DNA of 64,000 bases, taken from positions 1-64,000 of the forward strand of contig NZ_VRTS01000008.1 of NCBI RefSeq assembly GCF_008017755.1. The letters run 5' to 3'. A model generated the notes under the pieces. That model made no database searches. It was not told the origin of the DNA and worked only from the letters and a program-made list of their open reading frames with translations. Each line of letters opens with the position of its first letter. The stretch's first letter is position 1. The translations under genes and the position numbers were made by a program. Of this stretch, positions 8,285 to 17,863 are shown piece by piece. The stretch comes from Alkalisalibacterium limincola. GTDB lineage: Bacteria > Pseudomonadota > Gammaproteobacteria > Xanthomonadales > Xanthomonadaceae.

Positions 8285-9234
8285 GCTTCCGCCTCCTTGG
8301 CCACCGCGTCGCGTCCGGCCTGGGTCATGCGCATGAACAGTTCCTCGAGCCGGTTGGACTTGGTGCGCATCGAGCGCACGCGGATGCCGGCCTCGCTGAG
8401 TGCGGCGAAGATGCGGTTGAGGTCCATCGAGCGCGGCATCTCCACTTCCAGCGTATGGTCGTCGCGGGTCGAGAACACCGCGCCTTCGACCTGCGGCAGG
8501 CCATGCGCGAGCGGCGTCTCGAGGTCGAGCACGAAGGCCTCGACGTCGAGCTTGGCCAGCACCTGCTTCATCGGTCCGTGCTCGACGATGCGGCCATGGT
8601 CGATGATCGCCAGGTTGCGGCACAGGCTCTCGGCTTCCTCGAGGTAGTGCGTGGTAAGGATCACCGTGGTGCCGGCGGCGTTGATGTCGGAGAGCAGGTC
8701 CCACATGCCCCGGCGGATCTCGATGTCCACGCCGGCGGTCGGCTCGTCGAGGATCAGCAGACGGGGCCGGGTCATCAACGCGCGCGCGATCATCAGTCGC
8801 CGCTTCATGCCGCCCGACAGCGTGCGGCCCATCGTGAACGCCTTCGGCCACAGCTGGGCGCGCTTGAGCTCCTCCTCGGCGCGCACCAGGGCCTGGGCGC
8901 GCGGGATGCCGTAGAAGCCGGCGTAGTTCACCAGCACGTCGAAGGGCTTCTCGAACATGTTGAAGTTGAGCTCCTGCGGCACCAGGCCGATCAGGCGCAT
9001 CGCGTCCTCGCGCTGCGCCAGCCGGTCGACGCCGAAGATGCGCACCTCGCCGCTGCTGGCGTTGACCAGCGAGCTGACGATGCCGATCAGGGTCGACTTG
9101 CCGGCACCGTTGGGCCCCAGCAGCGCGAAGAAGTCGCCGGGGGCCACCGACAGCGAGACGCCCTTGAGCGCCTCGGTGCCGTTGTCATAGATCTTGCGGA
9201 GGTCTCGGACCTCCAGCGCGGGGGTCTGGGTCAC
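8281..9234 (-). CDS. yadG: ABC transporter ATP-binding protein (YadG-like)
   Basis: A 317-residue ATPase. Walker A is GPNGAGKST (about residues 39-47), the Q-loop is LVPQELNFN, the signature is LSGGMKRRL, Walker B is LLILDEPTAGVD, and the H-loop is LTTHYLEEAE. The C-terminal 80 residues form the accessory domain typical of YadG/drug-exporter ATPases. A GTG start at 9234 is chosen because homology begins at MTQTPALEVRDL; upstream codons look non-coding. It overlaps the permease start by 4 bases. It is divergent from fpr, sharing the 163-base region 9235-9397. It powers the YadH permease; the substrate is unknown. Confidence 0.92.
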   Translation of the reverse strand: MTQTPALEVRDLRKIYDNGTEALKGVSLSVAPGDFFALLGPNGAGKSTLIGIVSSLVNASSGEVRIFGVDRLAQREDAMRLIGLVPQELNFNMFEKPFDVLVNYAGFYGIPRAQALVRAEEELKRAQLWPKAFTMGRTLSGGMKRRLMIARALMTRPRLLILDEPTAGVDIEIRRGMWDLLSDINAAGTTVILTTHYLEEAESLCRNLAIIDHGRIVEHGPMKQVLAKLDVEAFVLDLETPLAHGLPQVEGAVFSTRDDHTLEVEMPRSMDLNRIFAALSEAGIRVRSMRTKSNRLEELFMRMTQAGRDAVAKEAEA

Positions 9235-9397
9235 GGTCGTTCCGGTTCGCGGGGAGGGGCCGCCGAGCGGGGGCGGCGCAAGCCCGGTAGTATATCGGGC
9301 CGCCGGGCCTCGCCCCGTTCGTCCGCGGGACAGTGCGTTGCATGCCGCCCGCGGCACCGCGCCAGGACGCCCGGCCACCGTCGCCCCAGGAGTCCCC
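9235..9397. promoter_or_regulatory. Divergent yadGH / fpr intergenic region
   Basis: This 163-base GC-rich spacer must hold the promoters of both directions. The only AT-rich patch is GTAGTATATC at about 9288-9297, a candidate -10 for fpr. AGGAG at 9388-9392 is the fpr ribosome site. Confidence 0.4.
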
Positions 9398-10147
9398 GTG
9401 CCCGTCCATTTCCCCCTCAAGCTGGTCTCCAGCCGCATGCTGGCCCCGACCATCCGCCACTTCGCCTTCACCCGCGACGATGGCGAGGCGCTGGCCTTCA
9501 TCCCCGGCCAGTTCGTCCAGGTGCACTTCACCTACGAGGACGGCACGGCGACCAAGCGAAGCTATTCGATCGCCAGCGTGCGCGAAGGCGAGCCGCACGC
9601 CGGCGACCTGGTCGAGATGGCGGTGAGCTACGTGCCCGGTGGCGCGGCGACCAACATCTTCGAGCACCTGGCCGAGGGCGACACGATCGAGGCCAGCGGG
9701 CCGTTCGGGCGTTTCTGCCTGATGCCCAAGGATGCCAATCGCCGTTACGTGCTCATCGCCACCGGCACCGGCGTGACGCCCTACCGCTCGATGCTGCCGG
9801 AGCTAAAGCGACTCATGGACAGCCGCGGCGTCGATGTGGTGCTGCTTTTCGGCGCACGCACGCCCGCCGAACTGCTGTATGGCGATGAGTTCCGCGCGTT
9901 CGCGGCGGCCAACCCGGGCTTCCGTTTCATCCCCTGTTTCAGCCGCGAACTCCCCGCCGAGCCCGGGCCGGACGACTTCAAGGGTTACGTGCAGGAGGCC
10001 CTGCCACTGCTGCGCCCGGACGCCGAGGGCGACATCGCCTACCTGTGCGGCAACCCGAACATGGTCGACGCGTGCTTCGAGGCGCTCAAGGAGCACGGCT
10101 ACCCGGTGCCGCACATCCGTCGCGAGAAGTACGTCAGCAGCCGGTGA
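9398..10147 (+). CDS. fpr: Ferredoxin/flavodoxin-NADP+ reductase
   Basis: A 249-residue FAD enzyme that moves electrons between NADPH and ferredoxin or flavodoxin. The FAD-binding half shows PGQFVQVHF and the KRSYSIAS motif (R-x-Y-S). The NADP half shows IATGTGVTPYRSML, then DVVLLFGARTPAELLY and YLCGNPNMVDACFE. It ends HIRREKYVSSR, the extended C-terminal tail of the bacterial-type Fpr group. The GTG start at 9398 follows AGGAG by 5 bases, and protein homology starts at the same point (VPVHFPLKLVSSRML). In relatives it supports redox balance and oxidative-stress defence. The gene is monocistronic as far as can be seen. Confidence 0.93.
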   Translation: MPVHFPLKLVSSRMLAPTIRHFAFTRDDGEALAFIPGQFVQVHFTYEDGTATKRSYSIASVREGEPHAGDLVEMAVSYVPGGAATNIFEHLAEGDTIEASGPFGRFCLMPKDANRRYVLIATGTGVTPYRSMLPELKRLMDSRGVDVVLLFGARTPAELLYGDEFRAFAAANPGFRFIPCFSRELPAEPGPDDFKGYVQEALPLLRPDAEGDIAYLCGNPNMVDACFEALKEHGYPVPHIRREKYVSSR

Positions 10148-10247
10148 GGACGGGGCCGCCGAGGGTGCAGTGGACCCACTTTCGTCACGCGCGGGCGCAG
10201 CGTGCGTCTGGCAGGGTAGACACAGGCGATTCGCCAAGGAGAACCCG

Positions 10248-11707
10248 ATGCGCATGCTGATCACCGGCCTGGCCCTGCTGGCCCTGCTGCCCCTTCACGC
10301 CCAGGCCCGTTCGCTGGGCGGGCTGGATTTCCAAGCCTGCACGCTTGCCACGCTGGGGTCGAGCGCCTCGGTGGAGGCGTACTGCACCACGTTGCAGGTG
10401 CCGGAGAACCACGCCGAGCCCGGCGGACGGCAGATCGAACTCGCGCTGGCCTGGGTGCCGGCGCGCGACAGTGCGACGCCGGATCCGGTCTTCATGATCG
10501 CCGGTGGCCCCGGGCAATCGGCCCGCGACAGCTACCCCGGGGTGGCGGCCGCGTTCGCCGACATTCGCCGCCAGCGCGACGTGCTGCTGCTCGACCAGCG
10601 CGGCACCGGTGCCTCCACGCCGCTGGTGTGCAGCCTGCAGGACCTGTTCGAGGCCGAAGCCGATGCCAGCGAGGCGGCGATGCGCGACGCTGCGCAGGAG
10701 TGCCTGGACGACCTCGGCGACGACGTCGATCCGCGCTACTTCACCACCACCGATGCGATCCAGGATCTCGACCTGGTGCGCCAGCGCATCGGTGCCGAAT
10801 CGATCAACCTGGTCGGCATCTCCTACGGCACACGGGTCGCGCAACAGTACGCCAAGCGCTATCCGCGGCACACCCGCAGTCTGGTCATCGACGGCATCGT
10901 GCCGAACGCGCTGGTGCTGGGGGCCGAGCATGCGCGCAACCTGGAATCCACGCTGGATGCCCACTTCCAGGCCTGCCGCGGCAGCCGGCCTGCCATGACG
11001 CGTTGGGCGACCCGCGCGCGGTGCTCGACCGGGTACTGGCGCTGGCCGACGCCGGGGACGCCCCCGTCACGGCCTACCGCGACGCCAGCACCGGGGAGGT
11101 GCACGAGGAGCGGCTGAGCCGCGGCCACGTGGCCGCCGTGGTGCGCATGTACGCCTATTCGCCGATGACCGCCGCGCTGCTGCCGCTGACCCTGGCCGAG
11201 GCGGCCGCGGGTCGGCCCGAACCGCTGCTGGCCCAGGCACGCATGCTGGTGTCCTCGCTCGACCAGCAGATCCACCACGGGATGCAATTGTCGGTGATGT
11301 GCACCGAGGACGCCGACGAGATGCAGGCGCGCGAGGAGGATGCCGACACGGTGCTGGGCAACGAGTTGATCTCGATGAGCCTCGCCCAGTGCGCGGTATG
11401 GCCGCGTGGCGAACGACCCGCGGATTTCCGTGAGCCCTTGCGCGGTGACCTTCCGGTGCTGGTGCTGTCCGGGGAACTCGATCCGGTGACGCCGCCGCGC
11501 TATGGCGACGAGATCGTCGCGCACCTGCCGCGCGGCCGGCACCTGGTGCTGCCCGGACAGGGCCACACGACCATCGGCATCGGCTGCATGCCGAAGCTGA
11601 CCGCCCGCTTCATCGACACGCTCGACGCGGCCGAACTCGACGCGACCTGCCTGGAGGGCCTGCGCGCGATGCCACCGTTCTCCGGCTTCTACGGATGGGA
11701 GCCCTGA
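10248..11707 (+). pseudogene. Alpha/beta hydrolase, S33 tripeptidyl/prolyl-aminopeptidase type, one apparent -1 frameshift
   Basis: An exported serine hydrolase. The start ATG has AAGGAG 6 bases upstream, and residues 1-18 form a signal peptide ending LHAQA. The oxyanion region is MIAGGPGQSARDSY; the nucleophile elbow is NLVGISYGTR (Ser); the C-terminal TAP-like part has VLSGELDPVTPP (Asp) and GQGHTTIG (His). The frame changes at 10984-10990, where GCCCGGCC appears as GCCGGCC; adding one C gives 486 codons and reads ACHDALGDPRAVLDRVL across the join. If real, the break removes the Asp and His of the triad. The gene ends 1 base before natA, so it likely heads an operon with the exporter. Confidence 0.82.
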
Positions 11708-11708
11708 C

Positions 11709-12455
11709 ATGATCGAGGTCCATGACCTGCACAAGGCCTTCAAGGCCAAGACCGGGACGGTGAAGGCCGTCGACGGGGTGAGCTTCACCGCGCACGACGG
11801 CGAGATCACCGGCCTGCTGGGGCCCAACGGCGCCGGCAAGACGACCACGCTGCGCATGCTCTACACGCTGATGCGGCCCGACCAGGGCCACGTGCGCGTG
11901 GACGGCATGGATGCGTTCGCCGAGGCCGAGCAGGTGCGCCGACGCCTGGGCGTGCTGCCGGACGCGCGCGGCGTGTACAAGCGGCTCAGCGCACGCGAGA
12001 ACATCGAGTACTTCGGCCGACTGCATGGCCTCGACGACGCGACGATGCGCCAGCGCCTGGACGCCTTGTCCGAAGCGCTGGGCATGCAGGACTTCATGGA
12101 CCGCCAGACCGAGGGCTTCTCGCAGGGGCAGCGCACCAAGACCGCGATCGCGCGGGCGCTGATCCACGACCCGCGCAACGTCATCCTCGACGAGCCGACC
12201 AACGGACTGGACGTGATGACCACGCGCGGGCTGCGCGAATTCCTGCTGCGGCTGCGCGGCGAGGGCCGCTGCGTGATCTTTTCCAGCCACATCATGCAGG
12301 AGGTGGCCGCCCTGTGTGACCGCATCGTGGTCATCGCCCAGGGCCGGGTGGTGGCCCAGGGCACGCCCGACGAGCTGCGCGAGCGCAGCGGCCGGCCGAA
12401 TCTCGAGGATGCCTTCGTGCAACTGATTGGATCCGAGGAGGGCATGGGCGCATGA
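11709..12455 (+). CDS. natA: NatA-type ABC transporter ATP-binding protein
   Basis: A 248-residue ATPase with Walker A GPNGAGKTTTLRML (about residues 39-52), Q-loop VLPDARGVYKRL, signature FSQGQRTKTAIARAL, Walker B VILDEPTNGLDV and H-loop FSSHIMQEV. The atypical signature (SQGQ) and the ARGVY segment match NatA of the Na+-efflux ABC family. It starts 1 base after the hydrolase stop and overlaps natB by 4 bases, so all three genes probably share a transcript. In Bacillus NatAB exports Na+, but for proteobacterial relatives the substrate is not established. Confidence 0.9.
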   Translation: MIEVHDLHKAFKAKTGTVKAVDGVSFTAHDGEITGLLGPNGAGKTTTLRMLYTLMRPDQGHVRVDGMDAFAEAEQVRRRLGVLPDARGVYKRLSARENIEYFGRLHGLDDATMRQRLDALSEALGMQDFMDRQTEGFSQGQRTKTAIARALIHDPRNVILDEPTNGLDVMTTRGLREFLLRLRGEGRCVIFSSHIMQEVAALCDRIVVIAQGRVVAQGTPDELRERSGRPNLEDAFVQLIGSEEGMGA

Positions 12456-13621
12456 ATGCGATCGTGACCGTGATGCTCAAGGAGATCCGCGACTTCACCC
12501 GCGACCGCCGCACGATGTTCATGGCCCTGCTGCTGGGTCCGCTGGTCATCCCGGTGCTGATCGTGGGCCTGAGCACGATCGTCGACAGGAAGTTCACCCA
12601 GCAGCTGGAGAAGCCGCTGGCGCTGCCGGTGATCGGCGCCGAGCACGCGCCGAACCTGATCGCCTGGCTGGAAGGCCAGAACGTCGAGGTCAGCGCGGGG
12701 CCCGCGGACCCCGAGGAGGCGATCCGCCAGCAGCTCGAGCCGCTGGTGCTGCGCATCCAGGCCGGCTACGCCGAGCGCTGGCGCGCGGGCGAGCCCGCGA
12801 TGGTGGAGATCCTCCACGATGCGACCCGGCAGGACAGCCGCATCCCGGTCGAACGGTTGTCGGGGCTGCTGCAGGGCTATTCGCAGACGGTGGGGGCACT
12901 GCGCCTGCTGGCCCGGGGCATCAGCCCGGCGGTCGGGCAACCGGTGCTGGTGTCGCGTGTCGACCTGTCCACGCCGGAGGCGCGCGCCGGGCAACTGATG
13001 TCGTTCCTGCCCTACTTCCTGATCCTCAGCGCCTTCCTTGGCGGTGCCTACCTGGTCATCGACATCACCGCCGGCGAGCGCGAGCGGCAGTCGCTGGAGC
13101 CGCTGCTGGCGACACCGGCCGCGCGCGAGGCGATCATGAGCGGGAAGATCGCGGCGGCCTGCGTGGTCGGCCTGGTCAGCCTGCTGCTGATCCTGGTCGC
13201 GTTCAAGATCGGGTTCCAGATCGCACCGGGCATGCGCGACCGGGCCGACGTGTCCGTGCTGGCGATCGCCAGGATCCTCGTGATCCTGCTGCCGATGCTG
13301 CTGATCGGCACGACGCTGCTGACCTTGATCGCGTCGAGCGTGAAGTCGGTCAAGGAGGCGCAGAGCTACATGAGCATCCTGATGTTCGTGCCGATCATCC
13401 CGACGATGTACCTGCTGATCTCGCCGGTACGCACCCAGGACTGGATGTACGCGGTCCCGTTCCTGGCCCAGAACCAGATGATCACCAACGTGCTGCGCGG
13501 CGACCATATCGGCCCGGTGCAGTGGTCGATCTACCTCGCCGCGGGCTTCGGGCTGGGGCTGGCGCTGTGGCTGCTGGCCGCGCGCCTGTACCACAGGGAG
13601 AAGCTCGCCATCTCGGCCTGA
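12452..13621 (+). CDS. natB: NatB-type ABC transporter permease
   Basis: A 389-residue permease with one N-terminal helix (LLLGPLVIPVLIVGLSTI), a large periplasmic domain of about 130 residues, and five to six C-terminal helices beginning MSFLPYFLILSAFLGGAY. The conserved motif ITAGERERQSLEPLLATPA after helix 2 is diagnostic for NatB/ABC-2 exporters. It overlaps natA by 4 bases. It is the membrane half of the NatAB-like exporter; the large periplasmic domain may meet a periplasmic or peptide substrate, and the adjacent exported peptidase-like hydrolase is a possible partner (inference). Transcription ends at the hairpin at 13646. Confidence 0.9.
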   Translation: MNAIVTVMLKEIRDFTRDRRTMFMALLLGPLVIPVLIVGLSTIVDRKFTQQLEKPLALPVIGAEHAPNLIAWLEGQNVEVSAGPADPEEAIRQQLEPLVLRIQAGYAERWRAGEPAMVEILHDATRQDSRIPVERLSGLLQGYSQTVGALRLLARGISPAVGQPVLVSRVDLSTPEARAGQLMSFLPYFLILSAFLGGAYLVIDITAGERERQSLEPLLATPAAREAIMSGKIAAACVVGLVSLLLILVAFKIGFQIAPGMRDRADVSVLAIARILVILLPMLLIGTTLLTLIASSVKSVKEAQSYMSILMFVPIIPTMYLLISPVRTQDWMYAVPFLAQNQMITNVLRGDHIGPVQWSIYLAAGFGLGLALWLLAARLYHREKLAISA

Positions 13622-13645
13622 ACCGGCCGGCGCGAGGATGCACGC

Positions 13646-13675
13646 AAAGGGCCGGGCGGCGACGCCCGGCCCTTT
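13646..13675. terminator. Bidirectional terminator between natB and mnmE
   Basis: A perfect 12-bp stem (13646-13657 with 13664-13675) and a 6-base loop, with AAA on one flank and TTT on the other, so it can work for both convergent genes. Confidence 0.85.
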
Positions 13676-13685
13676 CGCCTGGCGC

Positions 13686-15059
13686 CTACTTGCCGATGCA
13701 GAAGCTCGAGAAGATGCGCCCGAGCAGGTCGTCGGCCAGCATGCGGCCGGTGATCTCGCCCAGCGCTTCCTGCGCCAGGCGCAGTTCCTCGGCGGCCAGC
13801 TCGCCGGCGCCGGCGCGAAGTTGGGCAAGGGCGGTGTCGAGGTGCGCTCCGGTGCGCGCCAATGCGTCGACGTGGCGCGCACGGGCGCTGAAGCTGCCGC
13901 CGCCTTCGCCGGTGTGGCCGGCCGCCTCGCGCAGCCGTGCGCGCAAGGCGTCCAGGCCCTCCCCGGTGTGGGCCGAAAGCCACAGGTGCCGGCCGTCGGG
14001 GCGCTGGAGCTCTCGCGCCGGCATCGCGACCAGGTCGGACTTGTTGTGCAGCCACAGCACCGCGACGCCGGCGGGCAGGTCGGCGGCCACGCTGGCGACG
14101 CCGGCGGCCGGGTCGCGCTCGTCCAGCACCGCCAGCACCAGGTCGGCGGCACCGAGTTCGGCGCGGGCGCGACGGATGCCCTCGGCCTCGACCACGTCGG
14201 CGCCCTCGCGCAGGCCGGCGGTGTCCACCAGGGTCAGCTCGATGCCGTCGATGCGCACGGTTTCGCGCAGCACGTCGCGGGTCGTTCCGGCGATGTCGGT
14301 GACGATCGCCCGGTCGCTGCCGGCCAGCGCGTTGAGCAATGAACTCTTGCCGGCATTGGGCGGACCCAGGATGACCACGTGCAGGCCGTCGCGCAGGCGC
14401 TGGCCGCGTTCGGCCTCGGCCATCAGCTGCCGGTGGGTGCGCTGGGTGGCCTCGAGCCGCTCCAGCAGCGCGGCATCGGCGAGGAAGTCGATCTCCTCCT
14501 CGGGAAAGTCGATCGCCGCCTCGATCCACACCCGCAGGCCGGTCAATGCCTCGAGCAGCGCCTGCACCCGTTGCGAGAACACACCGTCGAGCGATCGCCG
14601 CGCGGCGCGCGCCGCGGCCTCGGAGCCCGCGGCGATCAGGTCGGCCACCGCTTCGGCCTGGGCCAGGTCGAGCTTGCCGTTGATGAACGCGCGCTCGGTG
14701 AACTCGCCGGGGCGTGCCGGCCTGCTGCCCAGCGCGTGGCAGCGCCGCAGCAGGGCATCGAGCAGCAATGGTCCGCCGTGCGCCTGGAGCTCCACCACGT
14801 CCTCGCCGGTGTAGGAGTGGGGGGCGGGGAAATACAGCAGCAGGCCGTCGTCGATGACCTCGCCGGCAACCTCGCGGAAGCGGGCGTAATGGGCGTGGCG
14901 CGGTCGCGGGTCCATCCCCGCCACGGCTTCGGCGATCGTCCGGGCCGCGGGTCCGGAAAGGCGCACGATGCCGACACCGCCCTGCCCGGGGGCGGTGGCG
15001 ATCGCGGCGATCGTGTCGTTCGCCCCGGCGGGCCGGGGGCCTGTGTGGTTGGAAGCCAT
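13686..15059 (-). CDS. mnmE: tRNA modification GTPase MnmE
   Basis: A 457-residue GTPase that, with MnmG, installs carboxymethylaminomethyl or related groups on wobble U34 of tRNAs. The N-terminal formyl-THF-binding domain begins [23 protein letters not shown]. The G domain has [12 protein letters not shown] (G1), IAGTTRD (G2), VDTAGLRE (G3) and NKSD (G4). It ends with the catalytic CIGK tetrapeptide, so the protein is complete. The start at 15059 is chosen by homology; 21 upstream codons are open but unlike MnmE. The order yidC then mnmE is the usual one in the family. Confidence 0.96.
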   Translation of the reverse strand: MASNHTGPRPAGANDTIAAIATAPGQGGVGIVRLSGPAARTIAEAVAGMDPRPRHAHYARFREVAGEVIDDGLLLYFPAPHSYTGEDVVELQAHGGPLLLDALLRRCHALGSRPARPGEFTERAFINGKLDLAQAEAVADLIAAGSEAAARAARRSLDGVFSQRVQALLEALTGLRVWIEAAIDFPEEEIDFLADAALLERLEATQRTHRQLMAEAERGQRLRDGLHVVILGPPNAGKSSLLNALAGSDRAIVTDIAGTTRDVLRETVRIDGIELTLVDTAGLREGADVVEAEGIRRARAELGAADLVLAVLDERDPAAGVASVAADLPAGVAVLWLHNKSDLVAMPARELQRPDGRHLWLSAHTGEGLDALRARLREAAGHTGEGGGSFSARARHVDALARTGAHLDTALAQLRAGAGELAAEELRLAQEALGEITGRMLADDLLGRIFSSFCIGK

Positions 15060-15108
15060 GGTCTCGGGGAGTATCGCCGGATCCACCGGTGCACGGGGAG
15101 GCGAAATG

Positions 15109-15136
15109 CACAGGGCCCGCATGAGCGGGCCCTGTG
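15109..15136 (-). terminator. Hairpin after yidC
   Basis: A perfect 12-bp GC-rich stem (15109-15120 with 15125-15136), 4-base loop, between the yidC 3' end and mnmE. On the minus strand it is followed only by CATTTC, so termination may be partial, allowing mnmE read-through. Confidence 0.6.
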
Positions 15137-15157
15137 GGTTCGAGCCGGTCGTGCCGG

Positions 15158-16896
15158 TCAGTCCTTCTTCACCACGCCGTCGTCGCGGCGGGGCCGCCGT
15201 GGCGGCGGATCATGTAGTACTGCTGCGCCAGGCCGAGCAGGCCGTTGGTGGTCCAGTACAGCACCAGGCCGGCCGGGAAGAACGCGAACAGCACGCCGAA
15301 GGCCAGCGGCATCATCATCATCAGCTTCTTCTGGAACGGATCCATGCCCGGCGTCGGGGTGAGCTTCTGGGTCGCCCACATCGCCACCATGTTGATGATC
15401 GGCAGGATGAAGTACGGGTCGCGGTCGGTCAGGCTCTGGATCCACAGGATCATGGTGCGTGGCGGATCTCCACGGATTCCAGCAGCACCCAGTAAAGCGC
15501 GATGAACACCGGGATCTGGACCAGGATGGGCAGGCAGCCGCCCATCGGATTGATCTTCTCCTTCTTGTACAGCTCCATCATCGCCATCTGGAACTTCTGC
15601 TTGTCGTCGCCGTAGCGCTCCTTGAGCTGCTCGATGCGCGGCTGCACGGCGCGCATCTTGGCGAAGCTCTTGTACTGCATTTCCGAAAGCTTGAAGAACA
15701 CCAGCTTGATCAGCACGACCAGGCCGACGATCGCCCAGCCCCAGTTGCCGAACAGCCAGTAGAGGTTCGACAGCACCCAGAACAGCGGGCTGGCGAGGAT
15801 GGTCAGGCGGCCGAAGTCGACCGCGCGCTCGAGCGAGGGGGCCGTCTCGGCGAGGCGGTCATGCAGCTTCGGACCGATCCAGGCGCGGGTGGTGATGACC
15901 TCGCTTGTCCCCGGAGCGACCTGCACCCCGCCGCCGAGCTTGCCGGCGATGTAGGCCGGCGCGCCGCTGGGCGCACGGCCCACGCGCATCGACAGCGCCG
16001 ACGGGGGTGTCGGCGATGCAGGCCGCGGTGAAGTGGTGCTGCAGCATCGCGATCCAGCCGGTCTCGTTCTGCGGCAACCTGGCGCCTTCGCGGGCGAAGT
16101 TGTCGAAGCGCACCTTCGTGTAACGCTCGCTGGGCGTGTAGAACGCACCACCGGTGAAGGCGTAGGCCTGCGGGTTGGTGAAGCCCGAGCCGGCGCTGAC
16201 CGGCTCCACGCGCTGCAGCTGGCAGTACGGCGCACCGATCCACGCGCTGTCGCCGTCGTTGCGCACTTCCTCGCGCACCTGCAGCACGTAGCTGTCGCGC
16301 TCCAGGCGGAACACGCGGCGCACGCTGAGGCCGGATTCGTGGGTCCACACGAACGGCACCTCGAGCGCGTCCTGCCCTTCGGCCAGGCGGAAGCTCTGGC
16401 TGCCATCCTCGGTGCGGAACGCCTCTTCGTGGCTGGGGCGCACGTCGCTGGCGCTGGTCAGGCCGAACTGCGCCACGAAATAGGTGGCCGGCTGGGTGTC
16501 GAGCAGCGCCACCGGTGGTGCGTCGGCGTCGGCGGTCAGCCCGTAGCCCAGCAGTTCCGCACGCAGGATGGTGCCGCCGCGCGGATCGATCTGCAGGTGC
16601 AGGACGTCGGTGAACACGTCGACCGGTTGACCGGTCGGGGCCGCTGCAGCCGGAGCCGCCACGTCACCCGGTGCCGCAGGCACCCCGGCGGCATCGGGCG
16701 CGGCCGGGGCGGCCAGGCCTTCGGCGCTCGGCACGGTCGAATCCGCCTGGGCCAGCACCGAGGGATCGGCCTGGGTCATCGTCGGGCTGTCGGCCACCAC
16801 CGGTGCATCGGCGCGGAAGTGGTTGTCCCAGGCCTGCCACAGCAGGAAGGCGACGAAAATCCAGGCGAAGATCAGGAAGGTGCGGGTCTGGGTCAT
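15158..16896 (-). pseudogene. yidC: Membrane protein insertase YidC, three apparent single-base frame breaks
   Basis: YidC inserts and folds inner-membrane proteins, alone or with SecYEG, and is essential in E. coli. The N-terminal helix and large periplasmic domain (16896 to about 16010) are in one frame. The insertase core ([68 protein letters not shown]) is in a second, and the end ([43 protein letters not shown]) in a third. Breaks: an extra base in the GGGGG run at 16003-16007, a missing base near 15450, and probably a missing base in GGGG at 15190-15193. The last repair gives a charged tail ending VVKKD; otherwise the protein stops at 15169. Repaired length is about 579 residues, normal for this group. 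An essential gene cannot plausibly be broken three times, so sequence error is favoured. Confidence 0.9.
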
Positions 16897-16938
16897 GGGG
16901 CGTCAGGCTCTCGCCAGGGCGCGGTCGGCGCCACGGCG

Positions 16939-17400
16939 TCAGGAATCGGCGGATGGGTCGACCCCGTCGGCCCCGGTCGGGGGCGCGGCGGAGGACGCGA
17001 AGTCGGTCATTGTGCCGGGCGCGGCAGTGGGCTTCAACGACACCAGCTTCGCGAACAGCCTTTCGAGGTCGTCGCGGATGGCGGTGTTGTCGGCTTTCGC
17101 CGCTTCCGGGCGCGCCACCAGCACGACATCGCCACGCGGGAGATCGGCCGCGGCGACGCGAAAGGCATCGCGGCACACGCGCTTGACCCGGTTGCGCACC
17201 ACCGCGCGCTTGTCCACGCGTTTGGAGACGGACACGCCAAGGCGCACCGGACCGTCGGGGTCGGCGCGGAAGTGCATGCGGAAAAGCTGCCCATGGTGAC
17301 GCCGGCCCTCGCTGAAGGCCTGCTGGTACTCGGGCGGTGAATGCAGCCGGGCGCTGGGCGGGAAGCCGTGGCCGGGCGGGGAGTCGGGCGTGCGGTTCAT
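16939..17400 (-). CDS. rnpA: Ribonuclease P protein component
   Basis: A 153-residue basic protein that helps RNase P RNA remove tRNA 5' leaders. The conserved RNR region reads VDKRAVVRNRVKRVCRDAFR, preceded by RLGVSVSKRV and followed by DVVLVARPEA. The C-terminal 30 residues (TMTDFASSAAPPTGADGV) are an acidic/Pro extension beyond the usual fold of about 115-120 residues. ATG at 17400 gives a short Pro-rich N-terminus; homology starts around SARLHSPPEYQQAF. It sits between rpmH and yidC in the standard order. No yidD gene lies between rnpA and yidC (42-base gap). Confidence 0.93.
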   Translation of the reverse strand: MNRTPDSPPGHGFPPSARLHSPPEYQQAFSEGRRHHGQLFRMHFRADPDGPVRLGVSVSKRVDKRAVVRNRVKRVCRDAFRVAAADLPRGDVVLVARPEAAKADNTAIRDDLERLFAKLVSLKPTAAPGTMTDFASSAAPPTGADGVDPSADS

Positions 17401-17545
17401 CGACGCCGTGGGCCTTGTCGGGGTTCGCCGGGGATCGCGACGCTGCTCTGCGCAGTGTGCGTTCCCTGGCGGTCGGGCGATCCGGAACAGGACCGGCCCG
17501 GGGCTGCTCCGGGCGCCGGAAGGGGCGACCGAAGCGACAGGCGCG

Positions 17546-17686
17546 TCAGACCGCGAGGCGCTTGCGACCCTTGGCGCGACGGCGGGCAAGGATCTTGCGG
17601 CCATCGGCGGTGCTCATGCGGGACCGGAAACCATGGTCGCGCTTGCGCTTGAGATTGCTGGGCTGGTAGGTGCGCTTGGTGGCCAT
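17546..17686 (-). CDS. rpmH: 50S ribosomal protein L34
   Basis: A 46-residue, very basic ribosomal protein beginning [20 protein letters not shown] and ending [12 protein letters not shown], full length for the family. The start has a GGAGGG ribosome site. A strong promoter lies about 40 bases upstream (17727-17756). It is first in the rpmH-rnpA-yidC-mnmE block and diverges from dnaA. Confidence 0.97.
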   Translation of the reverse strand: MATKRTYQPSNLKRKRDHGFRSRMSTADGRKILARRRAKGRKRLAV

Positions 17687-17726
17687 GTCGGCCCTCCGGA
17701 TATAAATGCGGACGGAAAGACCGACA

Positions 17727-17756
17727 AATATAGCTGTCGGCACGAGCCCCGGTCAA
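17727..17756 (-). promoter_or_regulatory. Sigma-70 promoter of rpmH
   Basis: On the minus strand TTGACC (17756-17751) and TATATT (17732-17727) are separated by 18 bases. A CCGACA/TGTCGG inverted repeat (17721-17726 and 17735-17740) straddles the -10 and could be an operator. Confidence 0.75.
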
Positions 17757-17767
17757 GTCGATTCCCG

Positions 17768-17797
17768 TTGGCAGTCCATCGGGGTGCCGCGTAGACT
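17768..17797 (+). promoter_or_regulatory. Candidate dnaA promoter
   Basis: TTGGCA (17768-17773) and TAGACT (17792-17797) with an 18-base spacer; -35 matches 5 of 6 and -10 matches 4 of 6 of the consensus. It lies about 70 bases before dnaA. No DnaA box was recognised beside it. Confidence 0.45.
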
Positions 17798-17863
17798 GCT
17801 GGGTTCCCGATCCAATGCCTGTCGTGCGACGCCTTGGCGCGTCGCCTGGAGCACCGTACGTTG

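Noticed and set aside
12427-14814. A 795-codon plus-strand frame covering natB and mnmE
   Set aside because: It crosses two clear genes and a terminator; the composition is typical of a shadow frame.
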